From positions 1-18,294 of the forward strand of contig CAZWSC010000084.1 in assembly GCA_964636385.1 (NCBI GenBank): a stretch of DNA of 18,294 bases, written 5' to 3'. The position numbers and the translations under genes are program-made. Under the pieces are notes generated by a model that saw only the letters and a list, made by a program, of their open reading frames with translations, did no database searches and was not told the origin of the DNA. Positions 1 through 6,364 of the stretch are shown here, piece after piece; positions within the stretch are counted from its first letter, which is position 1; the number at the start of each line of letters is the position of its first letter. The stretch comes from CAZWSC01 sp964636385. GTDB taxonomy: Bacteria > Eisenbacteria > RBG-16-71-46 > CAIMUX01.

Positions 1-1
1 T

Positions 2-463
2 GATGGCGATCTCGCGGGAGGGGCGGAATCCCTTACCGGTTCGCTTGAAGCGGGCGGGCAGCCGGGGGGGGGGTTCGCCGATCTCCTGGCCGGGCAGTCC
101 GACGTCTCCTCATGGATCCTGGGTACGGAGATGGCGGGGCTGCACTTCCTCCCCAGGGGGAGGATCACGATGCCGGCGCTGGAGCTGGCCAGGCCGGACC
201 GGATGAAGCGCGCGATGCACCTTCTGGCACAGAGCTATCCCGTCGTCGTGCTCGACACGGGTGCGGTACTCAAGGCTCCAGAGACCCCGCTCCTCGCGGC
301 CGCGGCAGACGGTGTGATCCTCGTGATTCGCGCCAACCGGACGCGGCGTGAGGTTGTGCAGAAGACGACTCAGCTCCTGGGCAAGGTGAACTGCAGGTTG
401 CTGGGAACGGTCCTGAACGATCGGCGCTATCCTGTGCCGGGATTCCTTTACCATCGCCTGTAG
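2..463 (+). CDS. CpsD/CapB-family tyrosine autokinase (BY-kinase), C-terminal part, 5' end outside window
   Basis: The frame is open from base 2 and closes with TAG at 461-463. The first visible residues, DGDL, sit where the Walker A' motif (DxDLR.P) of BY-kinases lies. Then follow 'GFADLLAGQSD', 'GLHFLPRGR' (family: GL.VLPaG), a Walker B-like 'YPVVVLDTGAVL' (usual form YD.VIIDTPPVL) and 'ADGVILVIRANRTRRE' (usual ADGVLLVVRAG.T.RE). In this family the ATPase domain autophosphorylates a C-terminal tyrosine cluster and, with a Wzz-type membrane partner, controls polysaccharide polymerisation and length. Here the tail ends 'RRYPVPGFLYHRL', with only two tyrosines rather than a dense cluster. The Arg after DxDL and the PP of DTPP are both replaced, so kinase activity is not certain. 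Walker A and any N-terminal membrane domain lie upstream of the window. A run of ten G (64-73) lies inside the coding frame. Confidence 0.78.
   Translation, partial: DGDLAGGAESLTGSLEAGGQPGGGFADLLAGQSDVSSWILGTEMAGLHFLPRGRITMPALELARPDRMKRAMHLLAQSYPVVVLDTGAVLKAPETPLLAAAADGVILVIRANRTRREVVQKTTQLLGKVNCRLLGTVLNDRRYPVPGFLYHRL
64..73 (+). repeat. Homopolymer of ten G inside the autokinase gene
   Basis: Ten consecutive G encode part of QPGGGF. Protein-like sequence of the BY-kinase family is in the same frame on both sides, so the gene is in the 'on' frame in this assembly. Loss or gain of one G would shift frame just after the Walker A' motif. Other G runs in the window reach seven (734-740, 4444-4450, 4630-4636), so ten stands out. 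Confidence 0.85.
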
Positions 464-544
464 TCCGGATTGCCCGCGAGCGCATGCAGAAGCGCCGGAG
501 ACGGTGCATCCGGGCAGCCTGCTGCGGCGACTTTCCGGTGACTG

Positions 545-1561
545 ATGCAGCCCACACCATTCATCCTTCCAGACTGTCCGATGAGTGCCCGACCATGGGT
601 GGATGAGTACTGCCGAAGGATACTCTCCCTGTTCCTGCCCCGGATCGTTGACGCGCTGCAGCCTTACGGGCTTGAGGCTTTGTTCCTGGGCGGAAGCGCG
701 TCGCTCGGGGAGGCGGTCGGATGGAAGGGAGATGGGGGGGAGGGGCTGCTCCTTTCGGACTTGGATCTCGGTGCGATTGTCGCCGGGCCGGTTCCGAGGG
801 GGTTCTGTCGCGATCTCGTCGCACCGTCGCCGGGGGAGATTCCGGCTGTTACCCTGGGCTGTTATGAGGCGCGATTCCTTGACCGGCAGGCTCCCACGCC
901 CGGCTTGGTCGATCTCGCAGCGAAGGGTCACGTCCTCTGGGGCGATCAATCGGCACTCCGGCGATTCCGGGTTCCGGAGCCGGGGGCGATTCCCCCGTGG
1001 GAGGCATATCGCCTGCTGGGAAACCGGTGCCTGGAGCTCGACGCGGCGGAAGCCCGGGCGGACAGCGTCCGCCCGGTCTACGCTCTGGCCAAGGCGGCCA
1101 CCGATCTCTGGACTTCCTGGACCGTCGCCCGCGGTGCTTATTGCACCGGCTGGATGAAGCGTTCATCCTCCCTTGACCGTGACACTCAGGGTGCGCCGGG
1201 CGAGGTTGTGAGCGCCGTCAGGGCATGGCGGGAGTTCCGCATGGATCCTGCGCCGGATCGCATCCCGGAAGGGCCGGATCCCGCAGCCTCGTACGGGCGC
1301 GGGCTAGTGGCCTGGCTGCGGGCTGACCCGGGCCGATTCCGCCGCCGGGGACGCGGGCTGGAGGACGCGCTCCTGAGGGAGCCTCTGGGATTGCGGAGCC
1401 GGCTCCAACGCTGGCGGTTCGCCTGGGGACGGCCCGGGCTGCCGGAGTTCGCAGTGCGGCTGGCAGTCGGGGGTAGATGGCGGCTGACGCCCGAAGGGTT
1501 CGATATGTCGCATTCGGTTCGCAGGAGGATTGCGGCCGTGGGCGAACGGAGGACAGGGTGA
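545..1561 (+). CDS. Nucleotidyltransferase-fold protein with helical C-terminal region, function unknown
   Basis: A 338-residue protein. Residues 46-53 'LFLGGSAS' followed by 71-76 'SDLDLG' match the GG/GS...DxD signature of the polymerase-beta nucleotidyltransferase fold (Asp72 and Asp74 as candidate metal ligands). 'HVLWGDQSA' (129-137) resembles the 'vlyGd' strand seen after such domains. Residues about 158-206 are helical with 'YALAKAATDL...GAYCTGWMKR', which recalls the HEPN-like helical segment of minimal nucleotidyltransferase proteins. The substrate cannot be read from sequence. The chosen ATG has no clear Shine-Dalgarno; ATG at 581 (Met13) is equally possible. The stop TGA (1559-1561) overlaps the ATG of the phosphatase gene as TGATG, so the two are likely translated together. 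No signal peptide or membrane segment, so cytoplasmic. The fold call is good; any role in polysaccharide modification is inference from context. Confidence 0.72.
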   Translation: MQPTPFILPDCPMSARPWVDEYCRRILSLFLPRIVDALQPYGLEALFLGGSASLGEAVGWKGDGGEGLLLSDLDLGAIVAGPVPRGFCRDLVAPSPGEIPAVTLGCYEARFLDRQAPTPGLVDLAAKGHVLWGDQSALRRFRVPEPGAIPPWEAYRLLGNRCLELDAAEARADSVRPVYALAKAATDLWTSWTVARGAYCTGWMKRSSSLDRDTQGAPGEVVSAVRAWREFRMDPAPDRIPEGPDPAASYGRGLVAWLRADPGRFRRRGRGLEDALLREPLGLRSRLQRWRFAWGRPGLPEFAVRLAVGGRWRLTPEGFDMSHSVRRRIAAVGERRTG

Positions 1562-2709
1562 TGCAGGAGCGGTTGGTGCTCATGGTGATCATCGACGCCC
1601 TCGACCACTGTCTTTCGGGCGACCATGCATTTCTTCCGGAGTACGCCTCTGCTCGCCCCCCGGTCCGTTCGATGCTCGGCTTCTCCAGTGCGAACATCCC
1701 GACCATCATGACGGGCCTTCCTCCGGACAGGCACGGGCACTTCATGATGTACAGGAAGGCCGGCAGGGACGGGGTCTTCCGCAGGATCGCGCCGGTCGTC
1801 TCCGCGCTCTCCCGCCTTACCGGGCGTCACTGGCAGCTTCGCCGTTGGACGGCCCGCCAGATCCGTATGTCCGGGATCACGGGCTATTTCTCCCTGTACG
1901 AGGTCCCTCTCCGCTGGATAGGGCGGTTCGATCTCTGCCAGAGGAGGAGCCTGTTCCGCCCCGGCGGGTTCTGCGGCATCGAATCCCTCGTTGACATACT
2001 GACGGAAGACGGGAAAGGCAGGGCATGGGGCTGGGATGTTCCGGAAGAGCAGGCATTCCGGGAGGTGGAGGAGGAGATCGGGCGCGGGGTAATGCGGGCC
2101 CTGATGGTCTACACCCCCTTCCTGGACGGACTCCTCCACGCGGTAGGGCCGTTCGACCCCCAGGCGCGCGGAGCTTTGGACCGATACCAGGAGGTGCTGA
2201 GGCTTTGGATGAAGATCGCTGCCGGCCGGTACGGCGAAGTCAGACTGTTCGTTTTCGGAGATCACGGAATGGCGCCTGTGCATTCGCATCACGACATCTG
2301 GAGCGGGCTGCGTTCCCTTTCCGCACGAGCCCCCGGGGAGTATCTGTACTTCCTGGACAGCACGATGGCCCGCTTCTGGTTCTTCAGCGACAGGGCCCGG
2401 AACGAGGTGATGAGCTTCCTTGGTGAGCAGGAGTACGGCCGGATCCTGCATGAGCAGGAGCTGGCTGACCTGGGTTGTGCGTTCCGGGAACAGGAGTACG
2501 GCGAGGTGATCTTCCTGCTGCATGAGGGGCGCATCCTGGTGCCTTCCTTCATGGGCTCGCAGCCGGTCCGGGGGATGCACGGGTATCATCCCGACGATGC
2601 GCACTCGCACACTGCGCTGGTCACCAACACGGAGGATCTGTCCTGTCCGAAGGATCTGCGGGAACTGCACGGGCTCCTGCGCTCGGAGATCGTGAGGGCG
2701 GTGAGGTGA
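1561..2709 (+). CDS. Alkaline phosphatase superfamily hydrolase (type I phosphodiesterase/nucleotide pyrophosphatase-like)
   Basis: A 382-residue protein starting at the ATG that overlaps the upstream stop, with GGAGG at 1549-1553. The reading frame extends upstream to 1477, but that part lies inside the previous gene. Superfamily metal and catalytic positions can be followed: Asp12 in 'VIIDALD', Ser42 in 'FSSANIPTIMTG' (position of the Thr/Ser nucleophile), 'PPDRHGH' after it, Asp189 and His193 in 'FLDGLLHAVGP', Asp234-His235 in 'FGDHGMAPV', and His340 in 'GMHGYHPDD'. The family hydrolyses phosphate mono- or diesters with two metal ions. Many members are exported, yet no convincing signal peptide is seen: the protein begins directly with the first core strand. 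The nucleophile is Ser, not the Thr common in phosphodiesterases. Its stop overlaps the flippase-like gene's GTG as GTGA. The substrate is unknown; the context suggests a lipid-linked or nucleotide-linked sugar intermediate (inference). Confidence 0.85.
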   Translation: MQERLVLMVIIDALDHCLSGDHAFLPEYASARPPVRSMLGFSSANIPTIMTGLPPDRHGHFMMYRKAGRDGVFRRIAPVVSALSRLTGRHWQLRRWTARQIRMSGITGYFSLYEVPLRWIGRFDLCQRRSLFRPGGFCGIESLVDILTEDGKGRAWGWDVPEEQAFREVEEEIGRGVMRALMVYTPFLDGLLHAVGPFDPQARGALDRYQEVLRLWMKIAAGRYGEVRLFVFGDHGMAPVHSHHDIWSGLRSLSARAPGEYLYFLDSTMARFWFFSDRARNEVMSFLGEQEYGRILHEQELADLGCAFREQEYGEVIFLLHEGRILVPSFMGSQPVRGMHGYHPDDAHSHTALVTNTEDLSCPKDLRELHGLLRSEIVRAVR

Positions 2710-3746
2710 AGAGGAAGCTGCTGCCCGGGCTCCTCCTGAGTGCTCTCTTCCTATGGCTGGCATTCCGCTCCGCCGATCTGCGGACGATAGCGCAGGAGCT
2801 GATGGCTGCCCGCTACGTCTTCATGGTTCCGGCAGTGGCGCTGACGATGCTCTCCTTCGCGGCGCGAGCGCTCAGGTGGCGATACCTTATCGCCGCCGAA
2901 CCCCGCCTGCCTTTCGGCCCGCTCTTCTCAAGCATCATGATCGGGTTCATGGCAAACAACCTTCTCCCTGCCCGCCTGGGGGAGTTCCTGAGGGCGTATT
3001 CCCTGGGCTCCACGACGCACATTTCCCGCAGCGGCGCGCTCGCGTCGATTGTGGTGGAGCGGGTGTTCGACGCCTTCATGCTGCTGGGGATGTTCGGGAT
3101 CATCGTTGTATTCCGCGGCCTTCCGGAGGATATCCAGGCGTGGGGATGGATCCTTCTGGCGATATCTACGTCGGCCCTGGGCCTTCTGGTGGCGTTTCAT
3201 GCGGCGCCCAGGCCGGTCATGAGGCTCCTGGAGCGGGTAATGCCCCGCAGACTGGCCCCGGTCGTGCTGCGTGTAGCAGGGAACTTCCATGGCGGTTTGA
3301 CCGTCATCCGCAGGCCCGGGAACCTGGTCAGGGCGCTCATCTGTTCACTGGGGGTCTGGGCCTCGCTCGTGTGGGTCGTGGTCTCCTGTCTGCATGGTGT
3401 CGGCATCCACACGGTCCCGCTGCACGGTGTCGCGGTCGTCCTGGTCATAATGGCCGTCGGGACGATGATCCCCTCCGCACCCGGGTTCATAGGCACCCTG
3501 CAGTATGCAGGGGTCCTGGCGCTGTCCCAGTACGGTGTGAACCGTGATCTGGCACTGTCCTTCACGCTGCTTTACCACCTCAGCCAGTGGCTCCCGGTGA
3601 ATTGCGTAGGTATCATATTCTTCATGCGGGAGCAGATCAGCCTGCGGAAGCTTGGGGATCTTCAACACTCGGGACTTGCTCCGGAAATGCCGATAGACTC
3701 CATGGCAGCCGGTAAGGCAGCCGATGGGCGAGGATCGGAGGAATGA
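2706..3746 (+). CDS. UPF0104 flippase-like integral membrane protein
   Basis: A 346-residue hydrophobic protein beginning at GTG, overlapping the previous stop by four bases (GTGA). It shows the family hallmarks in order: 'ARALRWRYLI' (53-62), 'GFMANNLLPARLGEFLRA' (80-97), 'ASIVVERVFDAFMLL' (113-127) and 'IPSAPGFIGTLQYA' (255-268). About seven or eight membrane segments can be drawn, including 5-20, 38-55, 122-137, 145-165, 211-228, 240-256 and 283-307. The family (COG0392, the lysylphosphatidylglycerol-synthase transmembrane/AglD-like family) sits in the inner membrane and is often annotated as a flippase-like domain; few members are characterised. There is no C-terminal aminoacyltransferase domain, so it is not MprF. 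Its place between a phosphatase and an O-antigen ligase suggests work on a polyprenyl- or lipid-linked substrate (inference). The polar tail after residue 315 looks unstructured. Confidence 0.85.
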   Translation: MKRKLLPGLLLSALFLWLAFRSADLRTIAQELMAARYVFMVPAVALTMLSFAARALRWRYLIAAEPRLPFGPLFSSIMIGFMANNLLPARLGEFLRAYSLGSTTHISRSGALASIVVERVFDAFMLLGMFGIIVVFRGLPEDIQAWGWILLAISTSALGLLVAFHAAPRPVMRLLERVMPRRLAPVVLRVAGNFHGGLTVIRRPGNLVRALICSLGVWASLVWVVVSCLHGVGIHTVPLHGVAVVLVIMAVGTMIPSAPGFIGTLQYAGVLALSQYGVNRDLALSFTLLYHLSQWLPVNCVGIIFFMREQISLRKLGDLQHSGLAPEMPIDSMAAGKAADGRGSEE

Positions 3747-5239
3747 CGGGGATGGATCAGCTGGTCCACCCGGCTCACGGGGTCGGAGACGGTGTCGGCC
3801 CGGGCCGGGACAATGCATATCGCCGCCCCCTGGCGGAGCTGATGTTCAGCCCCTGGGTGCTGCTTCCGGTAGCGCTCATACTGGGCGCCTTCCTCGGATT
3901 CCAGTTCTTCAGCCTGACACCGCGATACGTGAAGCTGCTGTTCGGGATCGCCTTCTTCATCGCCGTCGTGCGTCTTCCTTTCAGCAGGGCGATGATCCTG
4001 TTCCTCATAATGTGGCCAGCGCCAACTTTCATCTTTCTTGCCGACACCAACGTGCTCTTCCTGGGGGTGATGCTGGCGGTTTGGATAACCCGGACCATCA
4101 TGGGAACCGAAGCGCGACCGGTCAGGTCTCCACTCTCGTGGTGTCTGGGGGTCTACCTGCTGGCCCATCTCCTCTCCTTCATAAACATCACCGATCCCTT
4201 CTACCTCGCCGGCGCCGGCCAGAGCATGGTGTTCATGATCGCCGGAGTGGTCTTCTTCATCCTGCTGCTGAATGCGCTGAGGACTGAGAGGGATGTCGAA
4301 CTGGCGCTCAAGGCGCTTTCCGTTACGGCGGTGATCGTCTATGCCACGGCATTATCCGAGTACCACTTTCGTGTCAGGCTGATCCCGGAGTGGTTCATCT
4401 TCGCGCCGGCCCTGGTGGACAGCATATGGCTCAGCGGCCGATTGGGGGGGCTCTTCGGATCCCACGGTCTGCTGGCCGACTTCAGCGCCAGTTGCTTCTA
4501 CATGCATCTGCTCCTGGGGATGCGTAGCAGGCGCCTGGCCGCCAGGCTGCTCCACTACAGCCTCTGCTTTCTCGCGCTGTACGTTGTCGCCATCACGGCG
4601 AACCGGGGAGGCGCGATCATATGGTGCCTGGGGGGGATCTACTTCCTGTGGCTGTACAGGCACAGGATTCGCTGGAGCCGCGCGGCGATGATTCTTACGG
4701 GGGGCGCCGGAGGTGTTCTGGCACTGGGTGTGACCTTCGGGGGTCTGATGCAGCGATTCACCATCTTCACGAGGCTCTCCCAGACGCAGCTCGAGCGCGG
4801 GGTTCCCGAGAACCGTGTCCATGTCTGGAACCTGATGGTCAACAAGGTTGCCGATCACCTCTGGATAGGTCATGGGCCGTTCGTGGACCTCAGGCCGGGG
4901 TTCTCCGGGGCGATAAGGTGGCCGCACAATGCCTTCCTTTTCTACTTGTACAGCACCGGGGTCGTGGGGCTGCTCTCCTACCTCTGGATCCTGGGCAGGA
5001 CAATCTGGATGAGTCGTCCCCGGGGGGCGGTTGACTTCGCCCGGGGCCCCTTCTGCCGGGCGGCGCAGGCCCTGTTCCACATTCAGGTGATCATGTTTGC
5101 AGCCTCCCAGATGCGGACGGACCATCAGAGGGGCAATGTCTACATCTATTTCATGTGGCTTCTCTTCGCCCTGGCTCTCGTTGCCACGAGGCTTGTGAAG
5201 GAGCGGAAGGCGCAGTCTCCGTTGACGCTGCGCCGATGA
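3743..5239 (+). CDS. O-antigen ligase/Wzy polymerase-like membrane protein
   Basis: A 498-residue multi-pass protein. ATG overlaps the upstream TGA (ATGA) with CGGAGGA just before it; Met4 is an alternative start. After a polar N-terminus (1-35) it has about ten to twelve hydrophobic segments. The Wzy_C/O-antigen ligase signature is visible: 'ITANRGGAIIW' (284-294) with the conserved Arg288, a long periplasmic loop (about 335-395) containing 'ENRVHVWNLMV' and 'LWIGHGPF', then 'PHNAFLFYLYSTGVVGLL' (394-411). The family transfers or polymerises lipid-linked glycans at the periplasmic face. Polymerase and ligase activity cannot be separated from sequence. It is last in the coupled group that begins at 545. 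The promoter of the following transcription unit lies in its final codons, and no terminator occurs immediately after its stop. Confidence 0.86.
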   Translation: MTGMDQLVHPAHGVGDGVGPGRDNAYRRPLAELMFSPWVLLPVALILGAFLGFQFFSLTPRYVKLLFGIAFFIAVVRLPFSRAMILFLIMWPAPTFIFLADTNVLFLGVMLAVWITRTIMGTEARPVRSPLSWCLGVYLLAHLLSFINITDPFYLAGAGQSMVFMIAGVVFFILLLNALRTERDVELALKALSVTAVIVYATALSEYHFRVRLIPEWFIFAPALVDSIWLSGRLGGLFGSHGLLADFSASCFYMHLLLGMRSRRLAARLLHYSLCFLALYVVAITANRGGAIIWCLGGIYFLWLYRHRIRWSRAAMILTGGAGGVLALGVTFGGLMQRFTIFTRLSQTQLERGVPENRVHVWNLMVNKVADHLWIGHGPFVDLRPGFSGAIRWPHNAFLFYLYSTGVVGLLSYLWILGRTIWMSRPRGAVDFARGPFCRAAQALFHIQVIMFAASQMRTDHQRGNVYIYFMWLLFALALVATRLVKERKAQSPLTLRR

Positions 5240-5250
5240 TGTGGTATCTT
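5222..5250 (+). promoter_or_regulatory. Predicted sigma-70-type promoter inside the end of the ligase gene
   Basis: TTGACG (5222-5227, five of six bases of consensus) and TATCTT (5245-5250, four of six) are separated by exactly 17 bases. Transcription would start near 5257, giving a leader of about 335 bases before the sugar transferase start at 5591. The -35 box is coding sequence of the ligase gene. Predicted from sequence only. Confidence 0.55.
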
Positions 5251-5305
5251 ATTCGTCGTTGGATGGGTTGCGAGAAACCATATCTGAATTGTGCCCAAGG
5301 AGGTG

Positions 5306-5344
5306 ATGCTCCAGGACAGTTGGTACAAGGCGTTCAGGGGCTGA
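5306..5344 (+). CDS. Candidate 12-residue leader peptide
   Basis: ATG to TGA encodes MLQDSWYKAFRG. The upstream AAGGAGGTGAT (5297-5307) is an uninterrupted 11-base complement of the 16S rRNA 3' end. The GGAGG core ends only two bases before the ATG, which is closer than ideal. The TGA overlaps a second ATG (5344) that opens a 10-residue ORF ending at 5376. It lies about 50 bases after the predicted transcription start. A peptide this short could occur by chance; the strength of the ribosome-binding sequence is the main argument. Confidence 0.35.
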   Translation: MLQDSWYKAFRG

Positions 5345-5477
5345 TGGAGTCCGCTGAATTCGCGATGCAGCAATGAGATAGCAATCCCGCGGACAGGCCG
5401 GAGAAACGGTCCCCGCAACAGCGTCAACTCCCGGTGTCCCCGGATCTTGTCGGGAACGCATGAGGAGGCCTTGTGCC

Positions 5478-5594
5478 ATGAGCACTCCGTTTGGCTTTCG
5501 GTACAACCGGGTTCGGCATGCCGTTGCTGATCGCAGTCGGCAGGCCGCCCGGTTTTTGCGTTTTCGTCTCCAGAGGAAGGCTGTTGGATCGTGA
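5478..5594 (+). CDS. Candidate 38-residue Arg-rich small protein or leader peptide
   Basis: ATG at 5478 is preceded by GAGGAGG (5462-5468) at a normal distance; an in-frame ATG at 5460 is an alternative. The product starts MSTPFGFRYNRV and ends LQRKAVGS, with nine Arg and one Lys in 38 residues, no hydrophobic segment and no recognised domain. Its TGA (5592-5594) overlaps the GTG start of the sugar transferase (5591) in a GTGA junction, the same arrangement used by verified neighbouring genes. The terminator hairpin lies entirely inside this ORF, so ribosomes translating it would prevent the hairpin from forming. Whether the peptide or only its translation matters is unknown. Confidence 0.4.
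   Translation: MSTPFGFRYNRVRHAVADRSRQAARFLRFRLQRKAVGS
5505..5564 (+). terminator. Strong intrinsic terminator/attenuator hairpin
   Basis: Left arm 5505-5523 pairs with right arm 5538-5554: AACCGGG with CCCGGTT, a two-base TT bulge, CGGC with GCCG, one A-G mismatch, then TGCCG with CGGCA. TGC 5525-5527 can also pair with GCA 5533-5535 inside the loop, so about 20 pairs form in all. TTTTT (5553-5557) and TTTT (5561-5564) follow. It ends 26 bases before the sugar transferase start, with that gene's Shine-Dalgarno just downstream. It lies 265 bases after the ligase stop and downstream of a good promoter, so it is better read as an attenuator than as the end of the upstream operon, though it could do both. 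Confidence 0.72.
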
Positions 5595-6364
5595 CAGTGA
5601 GCAACGGGGAGGACCCGGTCGGGACGATCAGCCACCCTGGTGATCCTCCGAGGCCGGATGTACTCGACAACTTGAAGGACCGCCCCGGTGCGGGGCCTAC
5701 CGGCGGGCAGCCGTGCCCTGAGGCCGCGATGCCCGCCGTGGAGTGCGAACCTGCGAACGGGTTCTACCAGCGCTACGGAAAGAGGATTCTCGACGTCGCG
5801 GCCGTGCTGTGCGCAGGGATCTTCCTGCTACCCTTGTTCCTCCTGCTGTCGCTTGCCGTCCGCCTGGATTCCCGGGGTCCTGTCCTGTACACGTCCCGTC
5901 GTGTCGGAGAGGGTGGACGGATCTTCAGCTTTTACAAGTTCAGGTCAATGATCGTCGGGGCCGACAGGATTCGGGACGAACTCCGCCACCTGAACGAGGT
6001 CGACGGCCCGGTCTTCAAGATCACCAGGGACCCACGCCTCACCCGTGTCGGAACCTTCCTGAGGCGCACGTCGCTGGATGAACTCCCGCAGCTCTGGAAC
6101 ATCCTGGCCGGCGACATGTCGCTTGTCGGCCCGCGCCCCCCGATCCCGGAGGAGGTTCTGCAGTACGAGCCCTGGCAGTTGCGTCGCCTCAGCGTCCGGC
6201 CGGGGCTGACCTGCCTGTGGCAGATCAGCGGACGAAGCGAGATCGGATTCGACGAGTGGATGCGGTTGGACATGCAGTACATCGACAACCGCTCCTTCTC
6301 TCTCGACCTGAAGATCCTCCTGCGCACGATCCCGGCGGTAGTCGGCGGAAAGGGGGCCTACTGA
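5591..6364 (+). CDS. Polyprenyl-phosphate sugar-1-phosphate transferase (bacterial sugar transferase family)
   Basis: A 257-residue protein with a GTG start, chosen because AGAGGAAGG (5572-5580) precedes it; GTG at 5597 is less well placed. Residues 1-57 are a polar, Pro/Gly-rich extension. Residues 66-90 form the single hydrophobic (re-entrant) helix after 'KRILD'. The catalytic domain follows with 'FYKFRSM' (114-120), 'TSLDELPQLWNIL' (160-172, catalytic Asp163-Glu164), 'GDMSLVGPRPP' (174-184) and 'RPGLTCLWQISGR' (203-215). The family moves a sugar-1-phosphate from a nucleotide sugar to undecaprenyl phosphate at the inner membrane, the first step of repeat-unit synthesis. The lack of the four-helix N-terminal domain of WbaP/WcaJ makes it a short ExoY/PglC-like form. 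The sugar cannot be told from sequence. Its TGA overlaps the next ATG (TGATG). Confidence 0.93.
   Translation: MTVSNGEDPVGTISHPGDPPRPDVLDNLKDRPGAGPTGGQPCPEAAMPAVECEPANGFYQRYGKRILDVAAVLCAGIFLLPLFLLLSLAVRLDSRGPVLYTSRRVGEGGRIFSFYKFRSMIVGADRIRDELRHLNEVDGPVFKITRDPRLTRVGTFLRRTSLDELPQLWNILAGDMSLVGPRPPIPEEVLQYEPWQLRRLSVRPGLTCLWQISGRSEIGFDEWMRLDMQYIDNRSFSLDLKILLRTIPAVVGGKGAY

Larger units (their letters stand above)
5257..5590 (+). promoter_or_regulatory. Long structured leader region, candidate attenuator
   Basis: This is the only long stretch on the plus strand without a standard gene. From 5' to 3' it holds: a 12-codon ORF (5306-5344) behind a full anti-Shine-Dalgarno complement; an overlapping 10-codon ORF (5344-5376, TGATG junction); a hairpin with GCGG 5389-5392 against CCGC 5413-5416, extended by GG/CC and CCG/CGG with a GAGAAA loop; a short hairpin GTGC 5473-5476/GCAC 5482-5485; an Arg-rich 38-codon ORF (5478-5594); and a terminator hairpin (5505-5564). 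CCCGGT at 5430-5435 is complementary to ACCGGG (5506-5511) of the terminator's left arm, so a competing pairing is possible. I could not match it to a known riboswitch class (c-di-GMP-I, SAM and cobalamin considered by eye). Attenuation is inference. Confidence 0.5.

Noticed and set aside
1186..2763. Long open frame on the minus strand opposite the phosphatase gene
   Set aside because: It is a by-product of high GC and third-position bias. The plus-strand frame has full catalytic motifs; the minus frame shows low-complexity Pro/Arg/His-rich sequence and no domain.
5257..5590. Known riboswitch (c-di-GMP-I, SAM, cobalamin) in the leader
   Set aside because: The core conserved sequences of these classes were not found by eye. 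A covariance-model search (Infernal/Rfam) would be decisive; a hit would replace the attenuator reading.
5146..5670. 174-codon minus-strand frame across the leader region
   Set aside because: It crosses two real genes and a terminator hairpin, and its product shows no domain. The plus-strand signals explain the region better.
6335..6345. GGCGGTAG, resembling the ops element recruited by RfaH
   Set aside because: It is at the 3' end of the sugar transferase coding sequence rather than in a leader, and it does not continue as the ops consensus.
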